64,000 nucleotides of DNA from Candidatus Methylophosphatis roskildensis (GCA_016708905.1 JADJEV010000004.1:496001-560000); one strand, 5' to 3'. Numbered from the stretch's first letter, positions 43,577 to 52,759 are shown. The notes: generated by a model not told the origin, from the letters alone. Translations and numbers: made by a program.

Positions 43577-43960
43577 CTACACGGAGAACGAACTGCCGCA
43601 GCCACAGGTGCTGGTGGCGTTCGGATTGCGAATCTTGAAACGCGAACCTTCGAGGCCATCCTCGTAATCGATCTCGGCCCCGACCAGGTATTGGAAACTC
43701 ACCGCGTCGATCAGCAGGGTAACCCCGCCCTTCTCGATCGTCATGTCGTCTTCATTGACCGTCTCGTCGAAGGCGAAGCCGTACTCGAATCCCGAACAGC
43801 CGCCGCCGGAAACAAAGACCCGCAAATTGAGCTGCGGGTTGCCTTCCTCGTCGATCATGTCCCTGACCTTCGCAGCGGCGCTGTCTGTGAAGATCAGCCG
43901 TCCCTCAAATGCGGCGGGGGCGACGGTGGGGTTACTTTCCACTGTGGCGGCCTGGCTCAT
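43577..43960 (-). CDS. erpA: A-type Fe-S carrier ErpA-like (in frame with iscU)
   Basis: The 127-residue product has FVSGGGCSGFEYGFAFDE and STCGCGSSFSV, typical of ErpA. The ATG at 43960 has an excellent AGGAG seven bases upstream, so independent translation is likely. However, the upstream iscU frame runs into it without a stop codon, so a fused product is also possible (see the iscU entry). Confidence 0.82.
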   Translation of the reverse strand: MSQAATVESNPTVAPAAFEGRLIFTDSAAAKVRDMIDEEGNPQLNLRVFVSGGGCSGFEYGFAFDETVNEDDMTIEKGGVTLLIDAVSFQYLVGAEIDYEDGLEGSRFKIRNPNATSTCGCGSSFSV

Positions 43961-44422
43961 TGGTGTTCTCCTGTCTCGATTCCTGGTCAAACCTGAATCA
44001 TGCCGACCCGACTGGCGCGCACGCGGCAGGACCAGCTCGGCGGATTCGTGTTTTGCGCGGTAGTCGGCCACCGCCGCCTTGATCGCGTCTTCGGCGAGTA
44101 TCGAGCAATGGATCTTTACCGGCGGCAACGCCAGTTCCTCGGCAATGGCAGTGTTCTTGATGTTGAGCGCCTGCTCGAGCGTCTTGCCCTTGACCCAGTC
44201 GGTCACCAGCGAACTCGATGCGATTGCCGAGCCGCAGCCGTAGGTCTTGAATTTCGCGTCATCGATCACGCCGTCGCCGTTCACCCTGATTTGCAGCTTC
44301 ATCACGTCTCCGCAGGCCGGCGCGCCGACCATACCGGTGCCCACGCCGGCATCGGTGGCGTCCAGGCTGCCGACGTTGCGCGGATTCTCGTAATGGTCGA
44401 TGACTTGTTCGCTGTAGCTCAT
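43577..44422 (-). CDS. iscU: Fe-S scaffold IscU, reading in frame into ErpA
   Basis: Residues 1-127 are IscU: ligands C37, C63 and C106 (GAPACGDVMK, KTYGCGSAIA, KIHCSILAEDAIKAA) and the HscA-binding LPPVK at 99-103. IscU normally ends just after DYRAKHE, but here no stop occurs; the frame continues through about 27 linker residues into the ErpA start at residue 155, giving a 281-residue frame. Either the iscU stop was lost, forming a fusion with internal re-initiation, or a base is missing near the junction. The ATG at 44422 has GGAG upstream. IscU holds the nascent Fe-S cluster. Confidence 0.85.
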   Translation of the reverse strand: MSYSEQVIDHYENPRNVGSLDATDAGVGTGMVGAPACGDVMKLQIRVNGDGVIDDAKFKTYGCGSAIASSSLVTDWVKGKTLEQALNIKNTAIAEELALPPVKIHCSILAEDAIKAAVADYRAKHESAELVLPRARQSGRHDSGLTRNRDRRTPMSQAATVESNPTVAPAAFEGRLIFTDSAAAKVRDMIDEEGNPQLNLRVFVSGGGCSGFEYGFAFDETVNEDDMTIEKGGVTLLIDAVSFQYLVGAEIDYEDGLEGSRFKIRNPNATSTCGCGSSFSV

Positions 44423-44503
44423 GTGGCTGCTCCGTGAGGGGTTAGGGGGAGGGGGATGAGCGAGGAGGGGCGTTCGCCTCACCCCTCACTCCCCACCGCA
44501 ACA

Positions 44504-45715
44504 TCAATGCGCCGCCCATTGCACGGTTTCCAGGTCGATGCCGGCGACATGCATGTCCCAGAGCGGCGAAAGATCGCGCAGTTTGGCGACCGTGCCGCGC
44601 ACCCGGGCGATCACCGTGTCGACTTCCTCGACCGTGGTGAAGCGGCCGATCGAAAAGCGGATCGAGCTGTGGGCCAGCTCGTCCGAGCGGCCGAGCGCAC
44701 GCAGCACGTAGCTCGGTTCCAGGCTGGCCGAGGTGCAGGCCGAGCCGCTGGAGACGGCGACATCCTTGATACCCATCAGCAGCGACTCGCCTTCGACGAA
44801 GTTGAAGCTGACGTTGAGATTGTGCGGCACCCGTTGATCGAGATCGCCGTTGACGAACACTTCGCCCATGTCGCTGAATCCGGCGAGCAGTCGGTCGCGC
44901 AGCATGCGGATACGCTCGCTCTCGATCTTCATGCCTTCGCGGGCGAGGCTGTAGGCCTCACCCATGCCGACGATCTGATGGGTTGCGAGCGTGCCCGAAC
45001 GAAGTCCGCGCTCGTGGCCGCCGCCGTGGATCAGTGCCTCGATGCGCACGCGCGGCTTGCGCCGCACGTACAGCGCACCGACGCCCTTGGGGCCATAGGT
45101 CTTGTGCGCCGAAAAGGACATCAGATCCACCGGCAGGGATTCCAGATCGATGTCGATCTTGCCGGTGGCTTGTGCCGCGTCAACGTGCAACAGCACACCA
45201 TTTTCGCGGCAGATCGCGCCGATCGCGGCGACGTCCTGGATCACGCCGATCTCGTTGTTCCCGAACGTCACCGAGGCCAGGATGGTGTCGGGTCGCAGCG
45301 CAGCGCGAAAGGCGTCGATATCGAGCAGGCCGGTTTGCTGGACGTCGAGATAGGTCACGCCATAGCCGACGCGCTCGAGTTCGCGCATGGTGTCGAGCAC
45401 TGCCTTGTGCTCTGTGCGCACCGTGACGAGATGCCTGCCCCTGCGCTGATGAAATTGCGCCGCGCCCTTGATCGCCAGGTTGTTCGATTCGGTTGCGCCC
45501 GAAGTCCAGATGATTTCCTTGGGGTCGGCGCCAACCAGTGCGGCGACCTGCTCACGCGCCAGTTCGACCGCCTGTTCCGCCGCCCAGCCGTAGGCATGCG
45601 AGCGCGAGGCGGGGTTGCCGAATTGCTCAAACAGGTAGGGGATCATCTTCGCCGCCACGCGTGGATCGACCGGCGTGGTTGCGGCGTAGTCGAGATAGAT
45701 TGGTCGGTTCTTCAT
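44504..45715 (-). CDS. iscS: Cysteine desulfurase IscS
   Basis: IscS provides sulfur for clusters assembled on IscU. The PLP lysine is in SFSAHKTYGPKG and the persulfide cysteine in SSGSACTSASLEPSYVL. The front PIYLDYAATTPVDPRVAAKM and the 403-residue length are typical of IscS, and distinct from the NifS encoded at 9103-10254. It is first in the operon and no iscR lies upstream; instead there is a sigma54 promoter. Confidence 0.95.
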   Translation of the reverse strand: MKNRPIYLDYAATTPVDPRVAAKMIPYLFEQFGNPASRSHAYGWAAEQAVELAREQVAALVGADPKEIIWTSGATESNNLAIKGAAQFHQRRGRHLVTVRTEHKAVLDTMRELERVGYGVTYLDVQQTGLLDIDAFRAALRPDTILASVTFGNNEIGVIQDVAAIGAICRENGVLLHVDAAQATGKIDIDLESLPVDLMSFSAHKTYGPKGVGALYVRRKPRVRIEALIHGGGHERGLRSGTLATHQIVGMGEAYSLAREGMKIESERIRMLRDRLLAGFSDMGEVFVNGDLDQRVPHNLNVSFNFVEGESLLMGIKDVAVSSGSACTSASLEPSYVLRALGRSDELAHSSIRFSIGRFTTVEEVDTVIARVRGTVAKLRDLSPLWDMHVAGIDLETVQWAAH

Positions 45716-45765
45716 GGACTCTCCGTCACTGGCGTGTCGGGCCGCATTGGCCTGAATTCACGTTT

Positions 45766-45781
45766 AGCAAGGAGGGTGCCA
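45766..45781 (-). promoter_or_regulatory. Sigma54 (-24/-12) promoter of the isc operon
   Basis: On the minus strand the sequence is TGGCACCCTCCTTGCT, a perfect consensus with correct spacing (plus-strand GC 45767-45768, CC 45779-45780). It lies about 50 bases upstream of the iscS start. Such a promoter is unusual for isc genes, which are normally under IscR. Confidence 0.85.
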
Positions 45782-45857
45782 TTCGGCGAAGAGGCGATAA
45801 CCGAATGTTTTTACAGGAAGTTGGGGATGAACACTGATTGCGCTGTTTTGTTGGCTT

Positions 45858-45873
45858 TGTTCCTTGTCGGACA
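45858..45873. promoter_or_regulatory. NifA upstream activator site for the isc operon
   Basis: TGT-TCCTTGTCGG-ACA is an exact TGT-N10-ACA site about 78 bases upstream of the -24 element of the isc promoter, the normal arrangement for NifA control. Confidence 0.72.
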
Positions 45874-46141
45874 AACCGGATGGAGGCGCGCCGACAAATG
45901 ATCCATCGCGCGCCCAAGGTAGACCGCATTGGCCGAGGCAGCCGGGCCACAGACACGCCCGGACCTGCCGCCGAGTTTCCCCTGCTTCTGCAGCGGGACG
46001 GCGGCGATTGTCGCCCCGGTATTGCGCCAGTGCATTGGGCCACCGATGTTGCATACCGGAATCGAGGGGATAATAGGTTTCGTGGCGCATCCTGCCCGCG
46101 CCGGCGAAATCCACGGCAGTCTGCGTTTCAGGGAGACGATG

Positions 46142-47625
46142 ATGTTCGAATCCGCGGAGCTTGAGCACAAGATCGCCAAGGCCGAATACGATCGCGTCGT
46201 GCCGCGCTTGCGCGCCGATCTCCTGGACACTCAATTCGATATCGGGCAACTCGGCAAGTTCGCCGTCCTGATTCTGATCAACGGTGTCGAGGGTTCCGGC
46301 CGCGGTCAGGTGGTGAACCAGCTCAACGCCTGGATGGACCCGCGCCATATCCTGACCTATGCGTTTGGCGAAGCGTCCGACGACGAAATCGAGCGCCCCT
46401 ACATGTGGCGCTTTTGGCGCGCGCTGCCGCCCAAGGGCAAAATCGGCATCCTGTTCGGCAACTGGTACAGCGAGCCGATCCAGGGCCGGGCGCTGAAGCA
46501 GATCAAGCGCGCCGATCTCGACCGCCAACTGCGCGACATAAACCGCTTCGAGATGATGTTGGCCAGTGGCGGCGATCTGATCCTCAAGTTCTGGTTCCAC
46601 CTCGCGAAAGACCAGCAGAAGAGCCGGCTCGATGCACTGTCGAAAAGCGCCAAGACGCGCTGGCGCGTCAGCGAGGCCGACTGGCGCTACCTCAAGCGCT
46701 ACGACCGCTATCGTGACGTCTCGGACCACGTGCTGCGCACCACCAGCACCGGCCACTCGCCATGGATCGTCGTCGCCGGCGCCGACGAGCGCTACCGAAC
46801 CCTGACGGTCGGGCGCACCGTGCTCGAATCGATGCGCAAGCGCCTGGATCTCGAAGCCAAGGGCTGGACCCCGCCGGTCACGGCTGCGCCACTGCCGCCG
46901 GTGACGGATGCAGTAGACCTGATCAGCTCGCTCAAGCTGCACCAGCCGATGGCCAAGGCCCAGTACGACGCCGAGCTAGAGCGGCTGCAGGGCCGGCTGG
47001 CGCTGCTGATGCGCAGTGCAGCGGCGAAAAACGCGCGCTGATCGTGGTATTCGAGGGCCAGGACGCGGCGGGCAAGGGTGGTGCGATCCGTCGCATCACC
47101 GGCGCGCTCGACTCGCGTCAGTACCGCGTCGTGCCGATCGGGGCGCCAACCGAGGAAGAAGCCGCCCAGCCTTACCTGTGGCGCTTCTGGCGCCACGTGC
47201 CGCGCAACGGCTGGATCACGGTTTTCGACCGCTCCTGGTACGGGCGCGTGCTGGTGGAGCGGGTCGAGGGCTTCTGCGCCGAGGCCGACTGGATGCGCGC
47301 CTATGCCGAGATCAACACCTTCGAGGATCAATTGGTCCGCCATGGCTCGGTGCTGGCCAAGTTCTGGCTCGCCATCAGCCCCGAGGAGCAATTGCGCCGC
47401 TTCAAGGAGCGCGAGAAGACGCGCTTCAAGCGCTTCAAGATCACCGCCGAGGACTGGCGCAATCGCAAGCGCGCCAAGGACTACGAGCGCGCGGTCTGCG
47501 ACATGGTGGACCGCACCAGTACCCAGATCGCGCCGTGGACGCTGGTCGAGGCCGACAACAAGTATTTCGCACGCATCAAGGTGCTGCGCATCCTCTGTGA
47601 GCGGCTGGAGGCAGGGCTCAAGTAG
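46142..47625 (+). pseudogene. pap: Polyphosphate:AMP phosphotransferase (two PPK2 domains), frameshifted
   Basis: The first PPK2 domain reads LILINGVEGSGRGQVVNQL and MWRFWRALPPKGKIGILFGNWY; the frame then stops at 47041. One base back, the second domain continues with VVFEGQDAAGKGGAIRRIT (Walker A) and WRHVPRNGWITVFDRSWYGR to 47625. A single-base shift at the A5/CGCGCG stretch near 47027 joins them into an approximately 494-residue two-domain Pap, which phosphorylates AMP with polyphosphate. The first domain has a degenerate P-loop, as is normal for Pap. The ATG at 46142 has GGGAG upstream. Sequencing error is the simplest explanation. Confidence 0.8.
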
Positions 47626-47864
47626 AGCCGGCGCGCGCCGGCGATGGTGACCCTAGCAAGGTCCGCGTGTTAGCATCTCGCGTTTGGCGCGATGCGTCCG
47701 CCCTTCGGGCTCGCTGGAAAATGTCGGGCGCATGATGGACAGGGCATTCAAGCATGCGGCCGGCGCGGCCGTTGATGCCTGGCCAGGGTTCGCAGAGAGG
47801 CCCCGGAGGGCACCTTTGGCTGCCGGCCGTTTCGTGCAGATTGATGTTTCGATTGATGATCCGG

Positions 47865-48500
47865 ATGAGCTTGATTCACACCCGCCAGATTCGCAGCTTG
47901 ATTGCCAGGACGCTTGGCGTCGGCGCCCTGGCATTCGTGCCGCTCGCCAATGCTGATATCTTCATGCGGGTGGACGAGAATGGCGTGGTCAACCTGACCA
48001 ATGTTCCCAGCGAACCGGGTTTCGAGCGCATCCTGACCGAACCCGTCGAGCGTATCGCCGCCCGCAACGAGCCTTCACAGGAGCCACTGAACGGCAAGGG
48101 CAGGGCGCGCTACGGTGAGGCGATCGCTGCCGCCGCGCAACAGCATGGTGTCTCGGGTGCGTTGCTGCACGCGGTGATCGAAGCCGAGTCGAACTACAAT
48201 TCAAATGCGGTATCGCCGAAGGGCGCGGTCGGTCTGATGCAACTGATGCCGACCACCGCGCGCCAGTATGGCGTAACCGACTCGCGCGATCCGGTCGCCA
48301 ACATCGCCGCCGGGGCGCGCTATCTGAAGGATCTGCTGGCGATGTTCAACAACGATCTGACGATGGCCGTCGCCGCCTACAACGCCGGGCCGCAATCGGT
48401 GATCCGCAACGGCAACGCAGTGCCGCCATACCGCGAGACCCTGCGCTATGTTCCCAAGGTGCTGAGCCTCTACCAGCGCAACCAGACGCTGATCCGCTGA
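47865..48500 (+). CDS. Lytic transglycosylase, SLT domain
   Basis: An N-terminal signal peptide ending near LANA precedes a short DUF4124-like segment (DIFMRVDENGVVNLTNVPSE) and a C-terminal SLT transglycosylase domain with VIEAESNYNSNAVSPKGAVG (catalytic glutamate), GLMQLMPTTARQYGV and AYNAGP. It cleaves peptidoglycan in the periplasm. ATGs at 47844 and 47856 are also possible; none has a strong binding site. About 211 residues. Confidence 0.88.
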   Translation: MSLIHTRQIRSLIARTLGVGALAFVPLANADIFMRVDENGVVNLTNVPSEPGFERILTEPVERIAARNEPSQEPLNGKGRARYGEAIAAAAQQHGVSGALLHAVIEAESNYNSNAVSPKGAVGLMQLMPTTARQYGVTDSRDPVANIAAGARYLKDLLAMFNNDLTMAVAAYNAGPQSVIRNGNAVPPYRETLRYVPKVLSLYQRNQTLIR

Positions 48501-48543
48501 TCTTCCCGCCGCGCCGAGCGTTCGCGCGCCGCGCACTATCTCG

Positions 48544-49524
48544 ATGCCGCTCCATCCACAGTCCCAGGCCATGCTCGATCGTATCCATCGGCGCGATACG
48601 ACGCCGTTTCACGATCTGACGATCGAACAGATGCGGCACGAATCGCAGAAGATGCACGCCGGCTTTCGGCCCGAGGCGCCGGCCGTGGCCGAGGCCGGCG
48701 AACTTCAGCTCGTCCGGCCCGACGGGCCGACACTGACTGCCCGCTACTACCGGGCGGCAGGTACTGGCAAGGCCGAGGCGCTGCCGCTGCTGGTGTGGTT
48801 CCATGGCGGCGGCTGGACGATCGGCGATCTGGCCAGCTACGACGTTCTGTGCCGCGAACTGGCCAACAAGGCGCGCTGTTCCGTGGCCTCGGTGGCCTAT
48901 CGGCTGGCACCGGAGAACAAATTCCCGGCGGCGATCGAAGATGCCGATTTCGCGCTGCGATGGTTCCTCGAACATGCCGCCGAGATTGCGGTCGACCCGC
49001 AGCGCATCGCAGTCGGCGGCGACAGCGCGGGCGGCAATCTGGCAGCGGTAGCCAGTCTGCTGGCGCGTGACCGGGGCGGTCTGCAGCCGTGTTTTCAGTT
49101 GCTGGTCTATCCGGCCACGGATCAGCGCGGCCTGCGGCCTTCCCACACCCTCTATGCCGAAGGCTATCTGCTGACGCAGGCGTCGATCCGCCGCTTCCAG
49201 CACTGCTACTTTCACAGTGAGGCCGAACGCACCGACTGGCGCGCCTCGCCGCTGCTGGCCCCAGACTTGGCGGGCTTGCCGCCCGCGCTGGTCATCACCG
49301 CCGAATACGATCCGCTGGTCGACGACTGCCTGGCCTATACCGAGCGAATGGCTGCCGCCGGCGTCGAAGTCAGCTACTCCTGCTACACGGGGATGATCCA
49401 CGCGTTCTTCGCGCTGGGCGGGTTTTTCGACGATGCGAATCGTGCCGTGGACGAGGCCGCCGCGGCCCTGCTGCGGGCGTTCTCCCGCTCTGAATCTGCA
49501 GGCTTAACTCGCGAGCGCCGATAG
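48544..49524 (+). CDS. Alpha/beta hydrolase (hormone-sensitive-lipase family esterase)
   Basis: The HSL-family oxyanion motif HGGGW (LVWFHGGGWTIGDL) and nucleophile motif GDSAGG are clear, with the acid in EYDPLVDD and the histidine in GMIHAFF. The protein probably hydrolyses short-chain esters; the natural substrate is unknown. 326 residues, no signal peptide. Its 3' end overlaps the convergent nirE by about 20 bases. Confidence 0.9.
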   Translation: MPLHPQSQAMLDRIHRRDTTPFHDLTIEQMRHESQKMHAGFRPEAPAVAEAGELQLVRPDGPTLTARYYRAAGTGKAEALPLLVWFHGGGWTIGDLASYDVLCRELANKARCSVASVAYRLAPENKFPAAIEDADFALRWFLEHAAEIAVDPQRIAVGGDSAGGNLAAVASLLARDRGGLQPCFQLLVYPATDQRGLRPSHTLYAEGYLLTQASIRRFQHCYFHSEAERTDWRASPLLAPDLAGLPPALVITAEYDPLVDDCLAYTERMAAAGVEVSYSCYTGMIHAFFALGGFFDDANRAVDEAAAALLRAFSRSESAGLTRERR

Positions 49525-50433
49525 AACCCGGCTGCGCTTCTCGAACCAGTCGAAGCGCCGGTGCAGGCTGACCACTTCACCGATGACGATCAGCGCCGGC
49601 GCCCGGACGTCGTGCTCGAGTGCCAGTCGAGACAGCGTCGCCAGGGTGCCGGCAACGGTGCGCTGCTCGGGCAGTGTCGCCCGATGCACCAGCGCGGCTG
49701 GCAGATTCGCCGGCATGCCGTGCGCCATGAGTTCGCGGCAGATCTCTTCCAGCGCGCCGACCCCCATGTAGATCACCAGCGTCTGGCGCGGCCGGGCCAG
49801 CGCCGTCCAGTCGAGATTCGTACTGCCATCCTTGAGATGGCCGGTGACGAAGACGCATGATTGCGCATGGTCGCGATGGGTCAGCGGGATGCCGGCATAG
49901 GCCGCCATGCCGCTGGCCGCAGTGATGCCGGGCACGATCTCGAAACCGATGCCGGCCTCGAACAGGGCTTCCACTTCCTCGCCGCCACGGCCGAAGATGA
50001 ACGGGTCGCCGCCCTTCAGGCGCACCACCTGCAGGCCGTCGCTCGCCAGCGAGACGAGCAAGGCGTTGATCTCATCCTGCGGCATCGAATGGTGGCCGGC
50101 CTGTTTGCCGACGTAGACTCGCCGCGCCTCGGGCCGGGCCAGATCGAGCACGCCCTGATCGACCAGTTGGTCGTAGACGATCACGTCGGCGCTTGCCAGC
50201 AGCCTGGCGGCGCGCAGTGTCAGCAGGTCCGGTTCGCCGGGGCCGGCACCGACCAGGAACACCCTGCCCTCACGCGCACTTGTTCGCACCGATTGCGGCG
50301 GGTTCGCCGCCGACGCATGCTGGCCGCGCGCCGGCAATGGCTCGCGTAGATGGCGCAGGCGCGCGAACACAGGCATCAACCCAGGCGTCTCGTCCGGCAT
50401 GGCCGTTGAGTCGATCGACAGTGCCGGTTCCAT
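49504..50433 (-). CDS. nirE: Uroporphyrinogen-III C-methyltransferase (NirE/CobA)
   Basis: The SUMT motifs VFLVGAGPGEPDLLTLRA, VRLKGGDPFIFGRGGEE and VPGITAASGMAAYAGIPLTHR are complete. The enzyme makes precorrin-2, the starting point for siroheme and heme d1. Its place divergent from nirS indicates it serves heme d1 synthesis. Before the first motif there are about 55 residues of extra N-terminal sequence. The ATG at 50433 is preferred over 50469. Confidence 0.92.
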   Translation of the reverse strand: MEPALSIDSTAMPDETPGLMPVFARLRHLREPLPARGQHASAANPPQSVRTSAREGRVFLVGAGPGEPDLLTLRAARLLASADVIVYDQLVDQGVLDLARPEARRVYVGKQAGHHSMPQDEINALLVSLASDGLQVVRLKGGDPFIFGRGGEEVEALFEAGIGFEIVPGITAASGMAAYAGIPLTHRDHAQSCVFVTGHLKDGSTNLDWTALARPRQTLVIYMGVGALEEICRELMAHGMPANLPAALVHRATLPEQRTVAGTLATLSRLALEHDVRAPALIVIGEVVSLHRRFDWFEKRSRVLSALAS

Positions 50434-50495
50434 CCCATCCCCGCCTTTCTTCGTGTCCTTGAGACACAATCTAGCGATTCGCAGGCGCCGTGAAA

Positions 50496-50509
50496 TTGAC
50501 CCGAGTCAA
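50496..50509. promoter_or_regulatory. FNR/DNR-type binding site between nirE and nirS
   Basis: TTGAC-CCGA-GTCAA is a perfect palindrome matching the FNR/DNR family consensus TTGAT-N4-ATCAA with one change per half. It lies 98 bases before the nirS start and could also serve nirE. Confidence 0.75.
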
Positions 50510-50607
50510 GGAAGGGTCTTGCGATCCGCAGGAACCTGCGGGTCGACGGTGTAAGCGTGCATCGACTGTTTCCGTCGATCCGGAATGACGACTATGGGGG
50601 AAGGGAA

Positions 50608-52344
50608 ATGAACAAGCGCAACAAGTGGCTCGGCCCGGTGCTGGTGCTCGCGGCATTGCCGCTGGCGATGACGCAGGCATTGGCCGAGGAGAAGAAGGCG
50701 ACAGAGGGGCACGAGCCGGCCGAGGTCAAGTATCAGGCAGGCGGTTCGCCGCTGGCCGATGTCGACATGTACCAGGACATCAATCCCAAGGCGCCCACGA
50801 TGTCCAAGGCCGAGTTCGACGAGGCCCGCAAGATCTACTTCCAGCGCTGCGCGGGTTGCCACGGCGTGCTGCGCAAGGGCGCGACGGGCAAGCCGCTGAC
50901 GCCCGACATCACGATCGGCAAGGGCACCGACTACCTCAAAGTGTTCATCGCCTACGGCAGCCCGGCCGGCATGCCGAACTGGCAGACATCGGGCGAACTC
51001 AGCGAGAAGGAGGTCGACCTGATGGCGCGCTACATCCAGCAGACGCCGCCGCAGCCGCCCGAGTACGGCATGAAGGACATGAAGGCGACCTGGAAGCTCA
51101 TCGTGCCGCCCGACCAGCGTGCGAAGAAGAAGATGAATAACTACAACATCGCCAACATCTTCTCGACCACGCTGCGCGACACCGGCGAGGTGGCCCTCAT
51201 CGACGGCGACACCAAGAAGATCATCACCATCGTCAAGACGGGCTATGCGGTGCACATCTCCCGCCTGTCGGCCTCGGGACGCTATTTGTTCGTGATCGGC
51301 CGCGATGCCAAGATCAACATGATCGACTTGTGGATGGCGAAGCCCGACAACGTCGCGGAGATCCGCGTCGGTCTGGAGGCGCGCTCGGTCGACAGCTCGA
51401 AGTACAAAGGCTACGAGGACAAGCTGGCGATCGCCGGAACCTACTGGCCGCCCCAATACGTGATCATGGACGGCGATACACTGGAGCCGAAGAAGATCGT
51501 CGCCACCCGCGGCATGGTGGTGGGCACCCAGGAATACCACCCCGAGCCGCGAGTCGCATCCATCGTCGCTTCGCACTTCAAGCCCGAGTTCGTGGTCAAC
51601 GTGAAGGAGACCGGCAAGACGCTGATGGTCGACTACTCGGACCTCAATGCGCTCAAGACCACCGAAATCGGTTCGGCGCCGTTCCTCCACGACGGTGGGT
51701 GGGACTCGACCAAGCGCTATTTCCTGGTCGCGGCCAATCAGTCGGACAAGATTGCCGTGATCGACGCCAAGGAAAGCAAGCTCGCGGCGCTGATTGACGT
51801 GGGCAAGATTCCGCATCCGGGCCGCGGCGCGAACTTCATCCATCCGAAATTCGGCCCGGTCTGGGCGACCAGCCACCTCGGCGCGGACGACATCACGCTG
51901 ATCGGCACCGATCCGAAGGGCCATCCGCAGCAGGCGTGGAAGGTGGTGCAGGTCGTCAAGGGGCAGGGCGGCGGTTCGCTGTTCATCAAGTCGCATCCGA
52001 AGTCGAAGAACCTGTGGGTCGATACGCCGCTCAACCCGGATCCGAAGGTGAGCCAGTCGATCGCGGTCTATGACATCAACAATCTCGACAAGGGCGGGAC
52101 CGTCCTGCCGATCGCCGAATGGGCGGACCTGAAGGACGATGGCGCCAAGCGGGTCGTTCAGCCGGAATACAACAAGGCCGGCGACGAAGTGTGGTTCGCG
52201 GTGTGGTCTGCCAAGAACAAGGAATCGGCGCTCGTCGTCGTCGATGACAAGACGCGCAAGCTGAAGACCGTGATCAAGGATCCGAAGCTGATTACGCCGA
52301 CCGGCCACTTCAACGTGAATAACACCCAGCACGACGTCTACTGA
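50608..52344 (+). CDS. nirS: Cytochrome cd1 nitrite reductase NirS
   Basis: NirS reduces nitrite to nitric oxide in the periplasm. A signal peptide ends near TQALA, heme c binds at CAGCH, and the C-terminal eight-bladed heme d1 propeller includes GYAVHISRLSASGRYLFVIGRD, IVASHFKPEFVVNVKETG in parts and WATSHLGADD. 578 residues. AGGGAA precedes the ATG at 50608. The neighbouring genes form a complete heme d1 set. Followed by a terminator. Confidence 0.97.
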   Translation: MNKRNKWLGPVLVLAALPLAMTQALAEEKKATEGHEPAEVKYQAGGSPLADVDMYQDINPKAPTMSKAEFDEARKIYFQRCAGCHGVLRKGATGKPLTPDITIGKGTDYLKVFIAYGSPAGMPNWQTSGELSEKEVDLMARYIQQTPPQPPEYGMKDMKATWKLIVPPDQRAKKKMNNYNIANIFSTTLRDTGEVALIDGDTKKIITIVKTGYAVHISRLSASGRYLFVIGRDAKINMIDLWMAKPDNVAEIRVGLEARSVDSSKYKGYEDKLAIAGTYWPPQYVIMDGDTLEPKKIVATRGMVVGTQEYHPEPRVASIVASHFKPEFVVNVKETGKTLMVDYSDLNALKTTEIGSAPFLHDGGWDSTKRYFLVAANQSDKIAVIDAKESKLAALIDVGKIPHPGRGANFIHPKFGPVWATSHLGADDITLIGTDPKGHPQQAWKVVQVVKGQGGGSLFIKSHPKSKNLWVDTPLNPDPKVSQSIAVYDINNLDKGGTVLPIAEWADLKDDGAKRVVQPEYNKAGDEVWFAVWSAKNKESALVVVDDKTRKLKTVIKDPKLITPTGHFNVNNTQHDVY

Positions 52345-52361
52345 GTCGGGTGGAAGCCATG

Positions 52362-52397
52362 AGGGCGGCCCATTTTTCGATGGGTCGCCCTTTTTTT
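52362..52397 (+). terminator. Rho-independent terminator after nirS
   Basis: A 12-base stem (AGGGCGGCCCAT with ATGGGTCGCCCT, one G-T pair) with a 6-base loop is followed by seven Ts. It lies 18 bases after the nirS stop and would reduce, but need not abolish, readthrough to nirM. Confidence 0.85.
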
Positions 52398-52441
52398 CGT
52401 TGCCGGAGCGATCCGGTTTGATCCAGGAGAGGGGAGATAGC

Positions 52442-52759
52442 ATGAAACGCGTACACGCTTTGTCTGCGCTGCTGTTGGCGAGTGCTGCATTGTCCGGACC
52501 GGTGCTTGCCTCGGAGGCGCTGGCGCAGAAGGCAGGGTGCATGGCTTGCCACGCCAAGGACAAGAAACTGGTGGGCCCTGCGTACAAGGACGTTGCCGCC
52601 AAGTACGCCGGGCAGGCAGACGCCGTCGCGACGCTGTCGGCAAAGGTCCGCAGTGGCGGCAAGGGCGTGTGGGGGCCGATACCGATGCCGCCCAACGACG
52701 TGGCCAAGATCAACGACGCGGATCTGAAGTCGGTTGTGGAGTGGTTGCTCAAGGGTTGA
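52442..52759 (+). CDS. nirM: Cytochrome c-551 (NirM type), electron donor to NirS
   Basis: A signal peptide (ALSALLLASAALSGPVLA) precedes one heme motif CMACH and the axial methionine region WGPIPMPPND. The 105-residue protein is a small class I cytochrome c. It lies right after nirS and is the expected electron donor. GAGGGGAGATAGC precedes the ATG at 52442. Confidence 0.93.
   Translation: MKRVHALSALLLASAALSGPVLASEALAQKAGCMACHAKDKKLVGPAYKDVAAKYAGQADAVATLSAKVRSGGKGVWGPIPMPPNDVAKINDADLKSVVEWLLKG

Noticed and set aside
47020..47045. Programmed -1 frameshift in pap.
   Set aside because: The GAAAAAC stretch is a poor slippery heptamer and I did not identify a stimulatory structure; other genes nearby also have single-base breaks, so indel error is simpler.
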